Origin: Jejuia rubra
GTDB taxonomy: Bacteria; Bacteroidota; Bacteroidia; Flavobacteriales; Flavobacteriaceae
Assembly (NCBI RefSeq): GCF_042684665.1
Contig: NZ_JBHULY010000013.1
Location: 124,001 to 188,000, forward strand
Direction of reading: 5' to 3'
Length of the DNA: 64,000 bases
Position 1 is the stretch's first letter. Each line of letters starts with the position of its first letter. Both the position numbers and the translations under genes were made by a program. Shown one piece after another: positions 1 to 8,631 of the stretch. The notes under the pieces were generated by a model. The model was not told where the DNA came from, did not search any database, and was given only the letters and a program-made list of their open reading frames with translations.

Positions 1-705
1 TCCTGCAATGACTTCGCCAGAGGCTTCTTCAACAGCCAGTAGTATTTCTGTTTTAAAATCTTTGGCCGACCTTAAATTTTTAAAATAGTCGTCATCAAAG
101 TAGTAAATGCTTTTCGCATTTAAGCGGTCCATATTTTGATAATATAACTGCTTGAATATTTGATGGTCTTCGTCAGTCTGGGCGTATTTAAGTTTTAGTA
201 GCCTTTTTGCTTTATTAACATAAGTTTTTAACCTCCTTTGGTAAAGTCGCCTTTGTTTCTCCAAGCTTAAAGTGAGATTAATGTTTACAACTCGACCTAA
301 ATAAGATAAGTCGCCAAAACCATAAAGGATAATATTTTGGAATGGCATAAAGGGGTGAAGCCTTACGAATACACTAATAATGTTGTTTTCTACGAAAAAA
401 CGCCTTAATCGCTTTTGAAAATTGATTGGATTAAAGTTAAGGGGGATTCTATTTGAAATAGGTCCAGAATAGCCATAAACAGAAGTGGCGTCAAAGTACG
501 CCGTACCATTTATTTTTCTTATCAACAATGGCAATCCAATAAGCACGGCATCTTGCTCGTACTTGATCAAAACAGCCGAATCGGAAGATTCTTTGGCAAT
601 TTGATGATAATCATAGGTATGATATACATCGTAATCATCTACCGAATCCAAAAACTGATTCCATTCAGTTTTGGACGTAATTATCTCTATGTTTGACTTT
701 GAAAT
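1..705 (-). CDS. FemAB/GNAT-like acyl- or aminoacyltransferase, partial (C-terminus beyond window edge)
   Basis: The minus-strand frame is open from about 753 down to position 1, so the 3' part of the gene lies outside the window. The translated product has a pattern seen in FemAB/GNAT-like proteins of flavobacterial polysaccharide loci: a VYHTYDYHQIAK segment, then GLPLLIRKI, then YFDATSVYGYSGP. Such proteins transfer an acyl or aminoacyl group, here perhaps to a glycan precursor; that role is inferred from family and neighbours. No ATG, GTG or TTG occurs at the expected N-terminus. The end given is an ATT codon at 705-703; the first conventional alternative is TTG at 651-649, which would remove conserved-looking residues. 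It is the last visible gene of the leftward polysaccharide block. Confidence 0.6.
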   Translation of the reverse strand, partial: MSKSNIEIITSKTEWNQFLDSVDDYDVYHTYDYHQIAKESSDSAVLIKYEQDAVLIGLPLLIRKINGTAYFDATSVYGYSGPISNRIPLNFNPINFQKRLRRFFVENNIISVFVRLHPFMPFQNIILYGFGDLSYLGRVVNINLTLSLEKQRRLYQRRLKTYVNKAKRLLKLKYAQTDEDHQIFKQLYYQNMDRLNAKSIYYFDDDYFKNLRSAKDFKTEILLAVEEASGEVIAG

Positions 706-862
706 AGCTATTTTTTTCTTTTTCTGGATAACTAATTTATAACAATAATATAATTAGTCCAAATAAAATAAGCCTATTGGATGTAAGTGTATATTAAGTC
801 TTTTAAAGTTGACGTACTTTGCTTATAGGTAGGAAATTATGTCTTGTAGTAAAGACGGATTA

Positions 863-1483
863 TTAATTGTTGTTGCCTTTCCATTCTGGCATTATTACCT
901 CTTTTTCGCCTTCAGAACCACTATTAATGCCTTCTCTCTGCAACACTTTTTGGACTGTTTTGATAAGTATTTTAACGTCCAATGCAAATGAAAGATTTTC
1001 AACATAGTATACATCCAATTCAAATTTTTGACCCCAGCTAATAGCATTTCTGCCATTAACTTGTGCCCATCCCGTTACCCCTGGTTTTACACCCAACCTT
1101 TTGCGTTGCCTTTCGTTATAAAGGGGCACATATTGCGTTAGTAAGGGTCTTGGCCCTATAATACTCATGTCGCCATTTAAAACATTAAACAATTGTGGGA
1201 TCTCGTCAACGGAGTATTTTCTGAGGAAGCCGCCAACTTTGGTTACTCTGGCCATGTTATGCAGGTCATCTGATTTGGTAGATTTAATGTCCCGCATGGT
1301 TTTGAATTTAACTATTCTAAAAGGATTTCCATCTTTCCCTGGTCTTTCCTGAAAGAAAAATGGGGAACCATTATTGACAACAATCAATATCAATATAACG
1401 ACTATAAGAACTGGAGAAAACAGTAATATTCCAAAAGCGGATAGCAGTATGTCCAAAATTCTTTTCAATAGGTTTTTATACAT
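863..1483 (-). CDS. Undecaprenyl-phosphate phosphoglycosyl transferase (PglC/WcaJ C-terminal type)
   Basis: This enzyme should transfer a sugar-1-phosphate from a UDP-sugar to undecaprenyl phosphate, which starts repeat-unit synthesis at the inner membrane. The 206-residue protein is the short monotopic form. It has one hydrophobic re-entrant segment (about residues 8-36), then QERPGKDGNPFRIVKFKTMR (about 45-64), the catalytic Asp-Glu pair in SVDEIPQLFNVLNGDMS (D93, E94) and the GPRP motif at about 110. It lies downstream of a glycosyltransferase with a 17-base gap, in the same leftward operon. A second phosphoglycosyl transferase sits at 33544-34137, so the strain may start two different glycans. 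Confidence 0.9.
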   Translation of the reverse strand: MYKNLLKRILDILLSAFGILLFSPVLIVVILILIVVNNGSPFFFQERPGKDGNPFRIVKFKTMRDIKSTKSDDLHNMARVTKVGGFLRKYSVDEIPQLFNVLNGDMSIIGPRPLLTQYVPLYNERQRKRLGVKPGVTGWAQVNGRNAISWGQKFELDVYYVENLSFALDVKILIKTVQKVLQREGINSGSEGEKEVIMPEWKGNNN

Positions 1484-1500
1484 GTCTTATCTCAGTTAGA

Positions 1501-2655
1501 TTACAATTGATTGTATTCTTCCAAAATGGATTTCCAAACAAACTTTTGCTCGTACTTTTTTATTACAATCTCCCTTGACCTTTGGCCCATATTTTTCAAG
1601 CCTTCTTGGTTCAATACTATGTGTTCCATGGCATTGTAAAGCGCCTCCCTATCTTTTTTTGGGATGATAAATCCATTTTCATCTTGAGTGATTACTTCAT
1701 TACATCCATTAATATCTGTAACTATACTCGCCAGTTCCATGGCACAGGCTTGCATCACCACATTAGGAAATCCTTCACGATAACTTGGAAAGGCCAGTGC
1801 ATTGGAAATTGTATAATACGGCCTCACATCATCTGCCCAACCAGTTTCAATAATATTTGGGTTCGATTCAATAATTGTAGTGGTTTCGGGAAGTAGCGGG
1901 TCTAATTGTTTTTCGTAGCCCCCTACAAGTAATAATTTCAGATTATCATGTTTTTTGTTCAGAGCATCAAAAGCCGAAATAAGCTCGTTTATGCCCTTGT
2001 CCTTTACCAATCTACCAACAAACACAAAAACGAAATCATTTTTATTAATGTTGTATTTTTTTCTGAGGACATCTCGTTCTGTTTCACTAAAGTGTTTGCG
2101 GTCAAAATGCGTCGTATCAATTCCGTTCGAGCTGCCGTTACCAATAATCTTAAGTTTTGAAGGCTTCGCGATTTTTTCTTCTAAAATTATGTCCTTCAAT
2201 CCATAGGAATTTGGATATATTTTGGTGGCACAGGCGTAAGTTATTTTTTCCACAAAAATCAACAACTTTCTTTTGAAGCCTTCTGCTTCCACAAGCGGAA
2301 GCCCGGCAATAGTATGCAATCTGTTAGGGACTCTGGCGATCCATGCGGCCAGCATACCCAAGGTACCAGCTTTTGGTGTATGGGAATGCACGATATGGGG
2401 CTTTTCCCTTCTCATGATTTTATACAGACGATAAACCGCAATCAAATCTTTAAGCGGAGTAATCTTTCTTGTCATTGGAACCACCATGGATTTTACTCCT
2501 TCTGATTTTTCCAGCTTCTCCAATCGCCCAAAGGAATCTGGGGAGGAAATCGTAATCACATCAAAATGGGGCGAAACATAGCCCATCTGACCTTTTAACA
2601 ATGTTGTTAAAGAGCCTGAAACCGTCGTAATTCTGATGATTTTCTTCTTAGTCAT
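1501..2655 (-). CDS. Glycosyltransferase family 4
   Basis: A predicted cytoplasmic GT-B glycosyltransferase of 384 residues that adds one sugar to the lipid-linked repeat unit. The N-terminal half contains the HIVHSHTPKAGTLGMLAAW segment typical of capsule GT4 enzymes. The C-terminal half holds VFVGRLVKDKGINELI and the donor-binding stretch FPSYREGFPNVVMQACAME with the E-x7-E pattern. Its start overlaps the end of the upstream asparagine-synthase-like gene by 8 bases, which suggests translational coupling. Donor and acceptor cannot be read from the sequence. Confidence 0.9.
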   Translation of the reverse strand: MTKKKIIRITTVSGSLTTLLKGQMGYVSPHFDVITISSPDSFGRLEKLEKSEGVKSMVVPMTRKITPLKDLIAVYRLYKIMRREKPHIVHSHTPKAGTLGMLAAWIARVPNRLHTIAGLPLVEAEGFKRKLLIFVEKITYACATKIYPNSYGLKDIILEEKIAKPSKLKIIGNGSSNGIDTTHFDRKHFSETERDVLRKKYNINKNDFVFVFVGRLVKDKGINELISAFDALNKKHDNLKLLLVGGYEKQLDPLLPETTTIIESNPNIIETGWADDVRPYYTISNALAFPSYREGFPNVVMQACAMELASIVTDINGCNEVITQDENGFIIPKKDREALYNAMEHIVLNQEGLKNMGQRSREIVIKKYEQKFVWKSILEEYNQL

Positions 2656-4549
2656 TCAAATAAGTGTTGAAGTACCATTTCTGGAAACAATAGTAGGACC
2701 ACACCTTAAATGTATTGTCCATTGTGCCGTTTAAATGGTTTTGCACAAGTTTGATAATATCATCAATTTTAAATATGCCTTGGGCTTCCAATTTTTTTCT
2801 ATCTATAAAGCTTTCTAGTTCATCTTTAAGTACTGTTCTAAGCCAATTGCCAACAGGAACTCCAAAACCGCTTTTGCCCAAATCTAAAAACTTTTCGGGG
2901 AATTGATCTCTAAACGCATCTTTAAGGATTCGTTTCTTGTCCCATCGGTTTAACAGATAATCATCAGGCAAAGTCCTGGTGTAGTCCCATAGTTTTTTAT
3001 TCAGAAATGGAGCCCTGCATTCCAGGGAATTAAACATACTTGTTCGGTCTACTTTTACCAAAAGATCCCCTTCCAAACTGATGAGTCTGTCCACCTTCCT
3101 AAAGTCGTTTAAAGTTTTAGGCCGTTCTAGGTTGAACAAATCTTGATAAGCTTTGAAAATATTTTTAATGTGCCAGTTTGGCTTAATAATAGCTGAAACT
3201 TCGTTGCTAGTATTGGCAAGGGAAATGATATCCCAGTAAAATCCACCATCATAGTCAATACTGTTCAAAAGTCGCCGAATCTTATACTTCCTACCTCTGT
3301 CATCGTTGCTAGTTTTAAAAAGATTATCGGAGGCGCTGCGTAATATGCTATGCGCAAACTTCGGCATGTAAGTTGTATACATTTTATTGAGCCTTCCGAT
3401 ATAATGTTTGTTGTAGCCACCAAAAACCTCATCTCCACCATCCCCGGTTAAAGCTACTTTTACGTGTTCGCTTGTTTTTTTAGACACCAAATAAGTGGGA
3501 AGGGCAGAGGAGTCTGCAAAAGGCTCATCAAAATTCAATACAATTTCTGAAATGTTATCCTTGAGATCGTTTTCGTCAATTATGAATTCATGATGTTTGC
3601 TATTGATCATTTTTGCCACCAGTCTTGACTTTTCCGATTCGTCATAACCCGCTTCTTTGAAGCCAATAGAGAAGGTATTTATTTTTGATTCCACACCTTG
3701 GGAAAGGCAAAGAGACACAACGGATGAATCTACGCCACCGGATAAAAAGGTTCCTAGGGGCACATCCGCAACAGATCGGCTTTGAACACTGTTATATACC
3801 ATGTCCTTTACCGCCTTAGTCGCCTCCTCATATGGAATATCAATTTTTTCAGTAGCTTCAAAAGGATTGATGCATTTGATATCGAAACTGTTTTTGGCAA
3901 TATCAAACTCAATATAGTTGTTGGCCTCTAGCTTTTTTACGCCATCATAGATGGTGTGGGGTGCAGGAATATAGGTTAGCCTAAAAAACAGGTTCAGTCC
4001 TTCTTTGCTGATTTCTGGTTTATGCCCAATGGCTTTAACAAGTGATTTTAGCTCTGAAGCCCAAACGAATTTTTCATCTGATCTGTAATAATATAAAGGC
4101 TTTTCGCCAAAATAGTCCCGTGCTATAAACAGTTTGTTTTTATTTTTATCGTAGATGCTAAATCCAAACATACCGTCCAAATCCTTAAAGGATTCTGACC
4201 CGTATTTTTCATAAAGCTTAAGAATTACCTCGGTATCGCTTGTGGTATTGAATGTTACACCTTCACTCTGCAACTTGGATTTTAGTTCACGGTAGTTATA
4301 TATTTCACCATTAAAAACGATGACTATACTTTTATCGTCTGTAAAAATAGGCTGTTTGCCCGAGCTTAAATCGATAATTGAAAGCCGCCTCATTCCCATG
4401 CCAACGGAATGTGTTTTATTGGATTCGCAGAATACGCCGTCCTCATCGGGTCCACGATGGAAGATCAGGTCGTTCATGCTTTGCATATCTGCCTGAAGCT
4501 GTTTTTTATCTAATGTATTTGATGCTATATATCCGTTAATGCCGCACAT
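2648..4549 (-). CDS. AsnB-like glutamine-dependent amidotransferase of the polysaccharide cluster
   Basis: The 633-residue protein has the class II glutaminase fold at the N-terminus with nucleophile Cys2 (MCGINGYIAS), and a C-terminal synthetase domain with the PP-loop SGGVDSS at about residues 270-276. Family members make asparagine, but homologues inside O-antigen loci, such as WbpS of Pseudomonas aeruginosa, are associated with amidation of sugar uronic acids. The neighbouring UDP-uronic-acid genes make the second role more likely here; this is inference from context. It overlaps both flanking glycosyltransferase genes (8 and 14 bases). A second gene of this family lies at 21095-22909. 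Confidence 0.85.
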   Translation of the reverse strand: MCGINGYIASNTLDKKQLQADMQSMNDLIFHRGPDEDGVFCESNKTHSVGMGMRRLSIIDLSSGKQPIFTDDKSIVIVFNGEIYNYRELKSKLQSEGVTFNTTSDTEVILKLYEKYGSESFKDLDGMFGFSIYDKNKNKLFIARDYFGEKPLYYYRSDEKFVWASELKSLVKAIGHKPEISKEGLNLFFRLTYIPAPHTIYDGVKKLEANNYIEFDIAKNSFDIKCINPFEATEKIDIPYEEATKAVKDMVYNSVQSRSVADVPLGTFLSGGVDSSVVSLCLSQGVESKINTFSIGFKEAGYDESEKSRLVAKMINSKHHEFIIDENDLKDNISEIVLNFDEPFADSSALPTYLVSKKTSEHVKVALTGDGGDEVFGGYNKHYIGRLNKMYTTYMPKFAHSILRSASDNLFKTSNDDRGRKYKIRRLLNSIDYDGGFYWDIISLANTSNEVSAIIKPNWHIKNIFKAYQDLFNLERPKTLNDFRKVDRLISLEGDLLVKVDRTSMFNSLECRAPFLNKKLWDYTRTLPDDYLLNRWDKKRILKDAFRDQFPEKFLDLGKSGFGVPVGNWLRTVLKDELESFIDRKKLEAQGIFKIDDIIKLVQNHLNGTMDNTFKVWSYYCFQKWYFNTYLND

Positions 4550-5696
4550 GAGAGTTTGTCTTTAAGTAAAAATCTTGAAGGTTTTTTGCGTTTTGGTAAA
4601 TGTCATACCCGCCTTTTTTGATTTGGTCAGTTGTGTTTGTTCGAATGTAATTTAACTTTTCAATCACCATATCTGCCCATTTTTCTATAGGGGCCTTTAG
4701 GTTTAGAAAAACAATTTGATTGGTAATATTGACTTCAGGGGTCACGGTATCCGAAGTCACAATATTTAAACCTGAGGCCTGGGCTTCAACTAAGGTTACT
4801 GGGAGTCCCTCATATAATGATGGAAACAGGAACAAATCAAATGCTTGTAAGAGTTCAGGAATATTCTTTTTAACACCTAGGAATAAAATACTTTCAGAAA
4901 TACCTAGTTTTTCTGCTTCTTTTTCTATGGCACTTTTAAGATTGCCATCTCCAATTAGCATGAGTACACAGTCTTTGTCCTTTTTCAATACTTCATTAAA
5001 TACCTTAATCAAGAAAAAATGATTCTTCTGTTCATTAAACCTTCCTACATGGCCTATTATTTTTTTGTCCTCTAACTTATACTGTTTTCTAATTTCCTTA
5101 GACCTGGAAACATCATAGCTAAAAAGTTCAGAATTAATGGCATTGTTTATTACGGTTACCCTTTCTTGATTGTTTTTTCCAAAAAGCCACTGTCCGGCTT
5201 TTACACCACACGCGAAATAATGCGTTGCTACTTTTGGAACTTTAGTCCTAATTAGGGATTGAATTGAATCTTTTACCGTTGCTTTTATGTCAGTATTCTT
5301 TTTGAATATCTTTTTAAGGATAAAAGGCTCAACTGCCAGATGGCTATGTGCCACCCGAATAGGGATATTGTTGTTTTTTGCAATTTTAAGAATAATGCAA
5401 CTCAAAGCATTTAAATGCGAATGTACAATCTTATATTCCGGATGGGATTTAAAAAAGTTAGTCAGCTTTTTTTTATAATCGGAATAGTTCTTTGGATTAA
5501 TTGCTGGCATCCTATAGATTTTACCTCCAAGATTTTCAATCTCGTCGTCGAAAAATCCTCGTTCTGGTCTGTGTAACAGAAAGTCAAACTGTACCTTGGC
5601 CTTGTCCACATTTCGATAATAATTCATTATCATAGTTTCTGCTCCACCAAGATTCATTATCGTCAGTACTTGTAAAACTCTTGTAGGTTGTTCCAT
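4536..5696 (-). CDS. Glycosyltransferase family 4 (EpsF-like)
   Basis: A 386-residue GT-B enzyme. The N-terminus MEQPTRVLQVLTIMNLGGAE matches the start of many GT4 capsule transferases (the L-x-x-GGAE motif). The middle has KIVHSHLNALSCIILKIAK, and the donor half has IGHVGRFNEQKNHFFLIKVF followed by LFPSLYEGLPVTLVEAQASG. The last 14 bases overlap the next gene, the AsnB-like amidotransferase, so the pair is probably co-translated. Specificity is unknown. Confidence 0.9.
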   Translation of the reverse strand: MEQPTRVLQVLTIMNLGGAETMIMNYYRNVDKAKVQFDFLLHRPERGFFDDEIENLGGKIYRMPAINPKNYSDYKKKLTNFFKSHPEYKIVHSHLNALSCIILKIAKNNNIPIRVAHSHLAVEPFILKKIFKKNTDIKATVKDSIQSLIRTKVPKVATHYFACGVKAGQWLFGKNNQERVTVINNAINSELFSYDVSRSKEIRKQYKLEDKKIIGHVGRFNEQKNHFFLIKVFNEVLKKDKDCVLMLIGDGNLKSAIEKEAEKLGISESILFLGVKKNIPELLQAFDLFLFPSLYEGLPVTLVEAQASGLNIVTSDTVTPEVNITNQIVFLNLKAPIEKWADMVIEKLNYIRTNTTDQIKKGGYDIYQNAKNLQDFYLKTNSHVRH

Positions 5697-5704
5697 ATTG
5701 GTTG

Positions 5705-6799
5705 TCAGTTAAATAGGGCTTCAAATTGTCTAAGTATTTTGCTTTTGTTGAACCTGTCCTCAACTGATTTTCTGATTTGTTCAGGAGCTAAATTAAGCCT
5801 ATTATTTAAATAATGTAAATATTCCTTCTCGGTTTCTACCAAATACCCATTTTCCCCGTGAGTGATGATTTCTTTGGTACCGCCAGGTACGTTAAACGCC
5901 AAAACCGGCGTTCCAACGAGACAGCTTTCAAGAACAGTATTAGGAAAACCTTCCACATATGAGCCCTGCAAAAACAAATCGTGTTGTGATATATGCTTAA
6001 GCACTTCCTCTGTATATGGAATGTAATTTACCTTTTCCGATAGTCCAAGCTTTTCCATTCTCTCGAAAATCGAGTCTTTTTCAGGCCCTGTCCCTATTAT
6101 GGTATATCTAAAGTCAAAGTTTAGTTTAGTAAGAAGATTTAGTATTCTTAGGTGTCCTTTTTCCTTGCTCAAGCGCCCCACAGTAATAAACCTTGGTATA
6201 TCGGTCTTATCTGTTTCCGTTTTCAGGGGATAAATTTGAGTGATGGGGTTGTTAATAATGACTACTTTCTCTTCAGGTAAATTGAAAATATTGATAAAAT
6301 CAGAGGCCATGTCCTTGGATTGGCATATCACAACGTCAATCCACTTTAAACTTAAATCTCCCAGCTTCGCCCTTAATGATGCCAAAAAATTTAAGAAATA
6401 CTTCTTTTTAGGGATTTCCTTGTTTTCTTTTTTCGCATCGCTCATCGCTGAAATTACACTAGCCTCCCTAACTATCAATTTTGTTTTTGGAAAAAAACCG
6501 GACAGCAGTCCCATTAAAGTATTGAGGTGTCCAATGGAGCTCAAAACTACGTCCGGACGATATTTTAAAAGAAACCAGAAAATATTTGTAGTGGCATTTA
6601 AAACCCTTGATTTTTCTAGAAAAATAAGAGGAATTTCCTCAACGCTATATACGGCATCTTCTTTGTGTCCGACAATTAAAAGTGTACTTTCAAATTTGCT
6701 TTTATCAATGTTCTGGGCAACAAAAGAAATGACCCTTTCGGCACCGCCAGCAGTTAAAGTAGGTAGGATAAAAAGTATTTTTTTTCTTTTTGGGTTCAC
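5705..6799 (-). CDS. Glycosyltransferase family 4
   Basis: A 364-residue GT4-type transferase. It starts KKILFILPTLTAGGAERVI, has the donor-domain segment FITVGRLSKEKGHLRILNLL and ends the active region with LQGSYVEGFPNTVLESCLVG. It lies 8 bases upstream of the next glycosyltransferase, so the two probably add successive sugars. The exact linkage is not predictable. Confidence 0.9.
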   Translation of the reverse strand: MNPKRKKILFILPTLTAGGAERVISFVAQNIDKSKFESTLLIVGHKEDAVYSVEEIPLIFLEKSRVLNATTNIFWFLLKYRPDVVLSSIGHLNTLMGLLSGFFPKTKLIVREASVISAMSDAKKENKEIPKKKYFLNFLASLRAKLGDLSLKWIDVVICQSKDMASDFINIFNLPEEKVVIINNPITQIYPLKTETDKTDIPRFITVGRLSKEKGHLRILNLLTKLNFDFRYTIIGTGPEKDSIFERMEKLGLSEKVNYIPYTEEVLKHISQHDLFLQGSYVEGFPNTVLESCLVGTPVLAFNVPGGTKEIITHGENGYLVETEKEYLHYLNNRLNLAPEQIRKSVEDRFNKSKILRQFEALFN

Positions 6800-6830
6800 G
6801 ATTTGGGCGTTATTTTGGCATATTTACATA

Positions 6831-7415
6831 TCAAATATGCCGGATAATTCTTTTTATGTCGATGCTTTTTATTTTTTTCGCCGGGTTGCCTGCAATCATA
6901 ATTCCGTCTTCCTCAAAAGATTTATGAACCACTGCATTTGCTCCAATAGCAATATTGTTGCCAATTCTAATATCTCCGTATATTTTAGCCCCAGGGCCAA
7001 TGTAAACATTGTCTCCTATTTGTGGGGCTTTGCTACTACCGCCAGATGCTCCAATATTGGTACAAGCATGTATCCTACAATTTTTGCCAACTTTTGAGGC
7101 GCTATTCACTACAATGGTCCCATAATGCACAATCGAGAGCCCTGGCCCAAAGACGTTTATGGGAATGGATACTCCAATTTTTAGTGCTCTTTTCCGCAAC
7201 TTTATTTTGTAATAAGTCAGGAATAATTTTCCTAAGACACTGTTGCATTTGCAGTTGGTGTAATACTCAACTTTTCTGAGTGTTTTTTGAAAAGCCCCAA
7301 TGTAATTAGGGAAAAGAAACTCTTTGAGTCTAAAGCCAAAACTATGGCCTTCCAGTCCCAATGCAACTTTATCCATTTTAAGATAGTGGTGATATGCTTG
7401 TTTGGAATCAATCAT
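6831..7415 (-). CDS. Serine-acetyltransferase-like hexapeptide O/N-acyltransferase
   Basis: The 194-residue protein has an alpha-helical N-terminus followed by a left-handed beta-helix of the serine acetyltransferase type: SIVHYGTIVVNSASKVG, then RIHACTNIGASGG, IGDNVYIGPGAKIYGDI and IGNNIAIGANAVV, ending in the usual AGNPAKKI motif. His in the HYGTIV turn is the likely catalytic base. In this operon it more likely acetylates a sugar of the repeat unit than serine. Its start overlaps the end of the polymerase-like gene by 8 bases. Confidence 0.85.
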   Translation of the reverse strand: MIDSKQAYHHYLKMDKVALGLEGHSFGFRLKEFLFPNYIGAFQKTLRKVEYYTNCKCNSVLGKLFLTYYKIKLRKRALKIGVSIPINVFGPGLSIVHYGTIVVNSASKVGKNCRIHACTNIGASGGSSKAPQIGDNVYIGPGAKIYGDIRIGNNIAIGANAVVHKSFEEDGIMIAGNPAKKIKSIDIKRIIRHI

Positions 7416-8610
7416 ATAACTTCTTCTTGTAAATTAAACTGTCAAAAAATGCCAGACATATTAACAAAGTTCTTGTGTACCAAATATTATTGGCAATAAA
7501 CCCTTCAAATACAATAAGTACTAAAAATATGAGATAATAGAATTGAGGTGAGTCTAGAGAAAGTTTCATGCCATATCCTAGGTAGAATAGATAAACTAAT
7601 AAGGTTATAAAACCAAAATTCACAGCCAAGAACAAAAAGTAATTATGTGTGTCCAGAAAATTATATCTTCTATCTGAGGTATAGCCAGTGCCGTACCCAA
7701 TAGGGTTCTTTTGAAAATCATCCCAGTATTTAAATAATAACAAGGCTCGACCCCCAGCAGCACCACCTTCGTCTATTGTTACCTTGCTTTTTCCCAAAAA
7801 CATGTCCATTCGTTCTCCTGCCGCACCCCTTGAAAGCTCTGGGGAACTTTCTCTGATTACCTCAGAAAAAGTAATCAAAGACATGAAAAACACGATTAAC
7901 AACAGTGTTAATTTAATGGAATTTAGAAAAAAAGTTCGCGGTTTAATCAAAAACTCTGAACTCCAACTGTTCATAGTCCCGATAACCAAAATTAAGATTA
8001 CCGAAGCCATACCGCTTCTGGACAGTGTAAGAAAAACAGTAACCAACATGAAGGTAACCGTAATGTAAAGCCATGTTTTGTTTTTATTGATTAAAGCCAA
8101 AACGGCCAAGGATAAAAACTTTATCCCTGAAGCAGCTTGGTTAGGATTCTCTCCAAATCCACCTTTTCTTACTGCTTCCGATAAGTTTTTATTATATTCC
8201 GGTAAACCAATAAAAAAGTCGTAAAGCAAACTACCTCCTAAAACGCATAAAGCAGAGGCCATAACAAAAAGTACAGTCTTTTTGTTTTCAACAGTGAAGA
8301 AATGTAAAGCAAAGCAATATAAAATTATTGTTATCACATTTAATCCGATTTCTGTCGAAATCACGTCCATAGGTGCATCGCTAAAAGCTGAATATACCAC
8401 TGAAACTATAAAAATAAAAACCAAAAATTTAAAGGTATGACTCTTGAAAGTATTTGAGAAATCCTTAATGGAATAGTTTAATAAAAATAGCCCCAGAAAT
8501 ATTGGGATAGGCCCGGAAGAAGGGGATACCGGTATAATATGAATACGATGAAGAAAAATATCCGCATATGATGCAAACAAAATGAGTAGTATGCCTAAGA
8601 TATATTTCAT
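7408..8610 (-). CDS. O-antigen polymerase/ligase-like membrane protein (Wzy candidate)
   Basis: A 400-residue integral membrane protein with roughly ten hydrophobic segments and a long periplasmic loop near residues 240-310, containing ESSPELSRGAAGERMDMF and IGYGTGYTSDRRYNFLDTHN. This TxHN-type loop is characteristic of the Wzy_C / O-antigen ligase family. In a locus with a Wzx-type flippase and a Wzc-type kinase it is the best candidate for the enzyme that polymerises repeat units in the periplasm. Sequence alone does not separate polymerase from ligase. Confidence 0.8.
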   Translation of the reverse strand: MKYILGILLILFASYADIFLHRIHIIPVSPSSGPIPIFLGLFLLNYSIKDFSNTFKSHTFKFLVFIFIVSVVYSAFSDAPMDVISTEIGLNVITIILYCFALHFFTVENKKTVLFVMASALCVLGGSLLYDFFIGLPEYNKNLSEAVRKGGFGENPNQAASGIKFLSLAVLALINKNKTWLYITVTFMLVTVFLTLSRSGMASVILILVIGTMNSWSSEFLIKPRTFFLNSIKLTLLLIVFFMSLITFSEVIRESSPELSRGAAGERMDMFLGKSKVTIDEGGAAGGRALLLFKYWDDFQKNPIGYGTGYTSDRRYNFLDTHNYFLFLAVNFGFITLLVYLFYLGYGMKLSLDSPQFYYLIFLVLIVFEGFIANNIWYTRTLLICLAFFDSLIYKKKLYD

Positions 8611-8631
8611 TTCAAAAACGGATAATTAACT

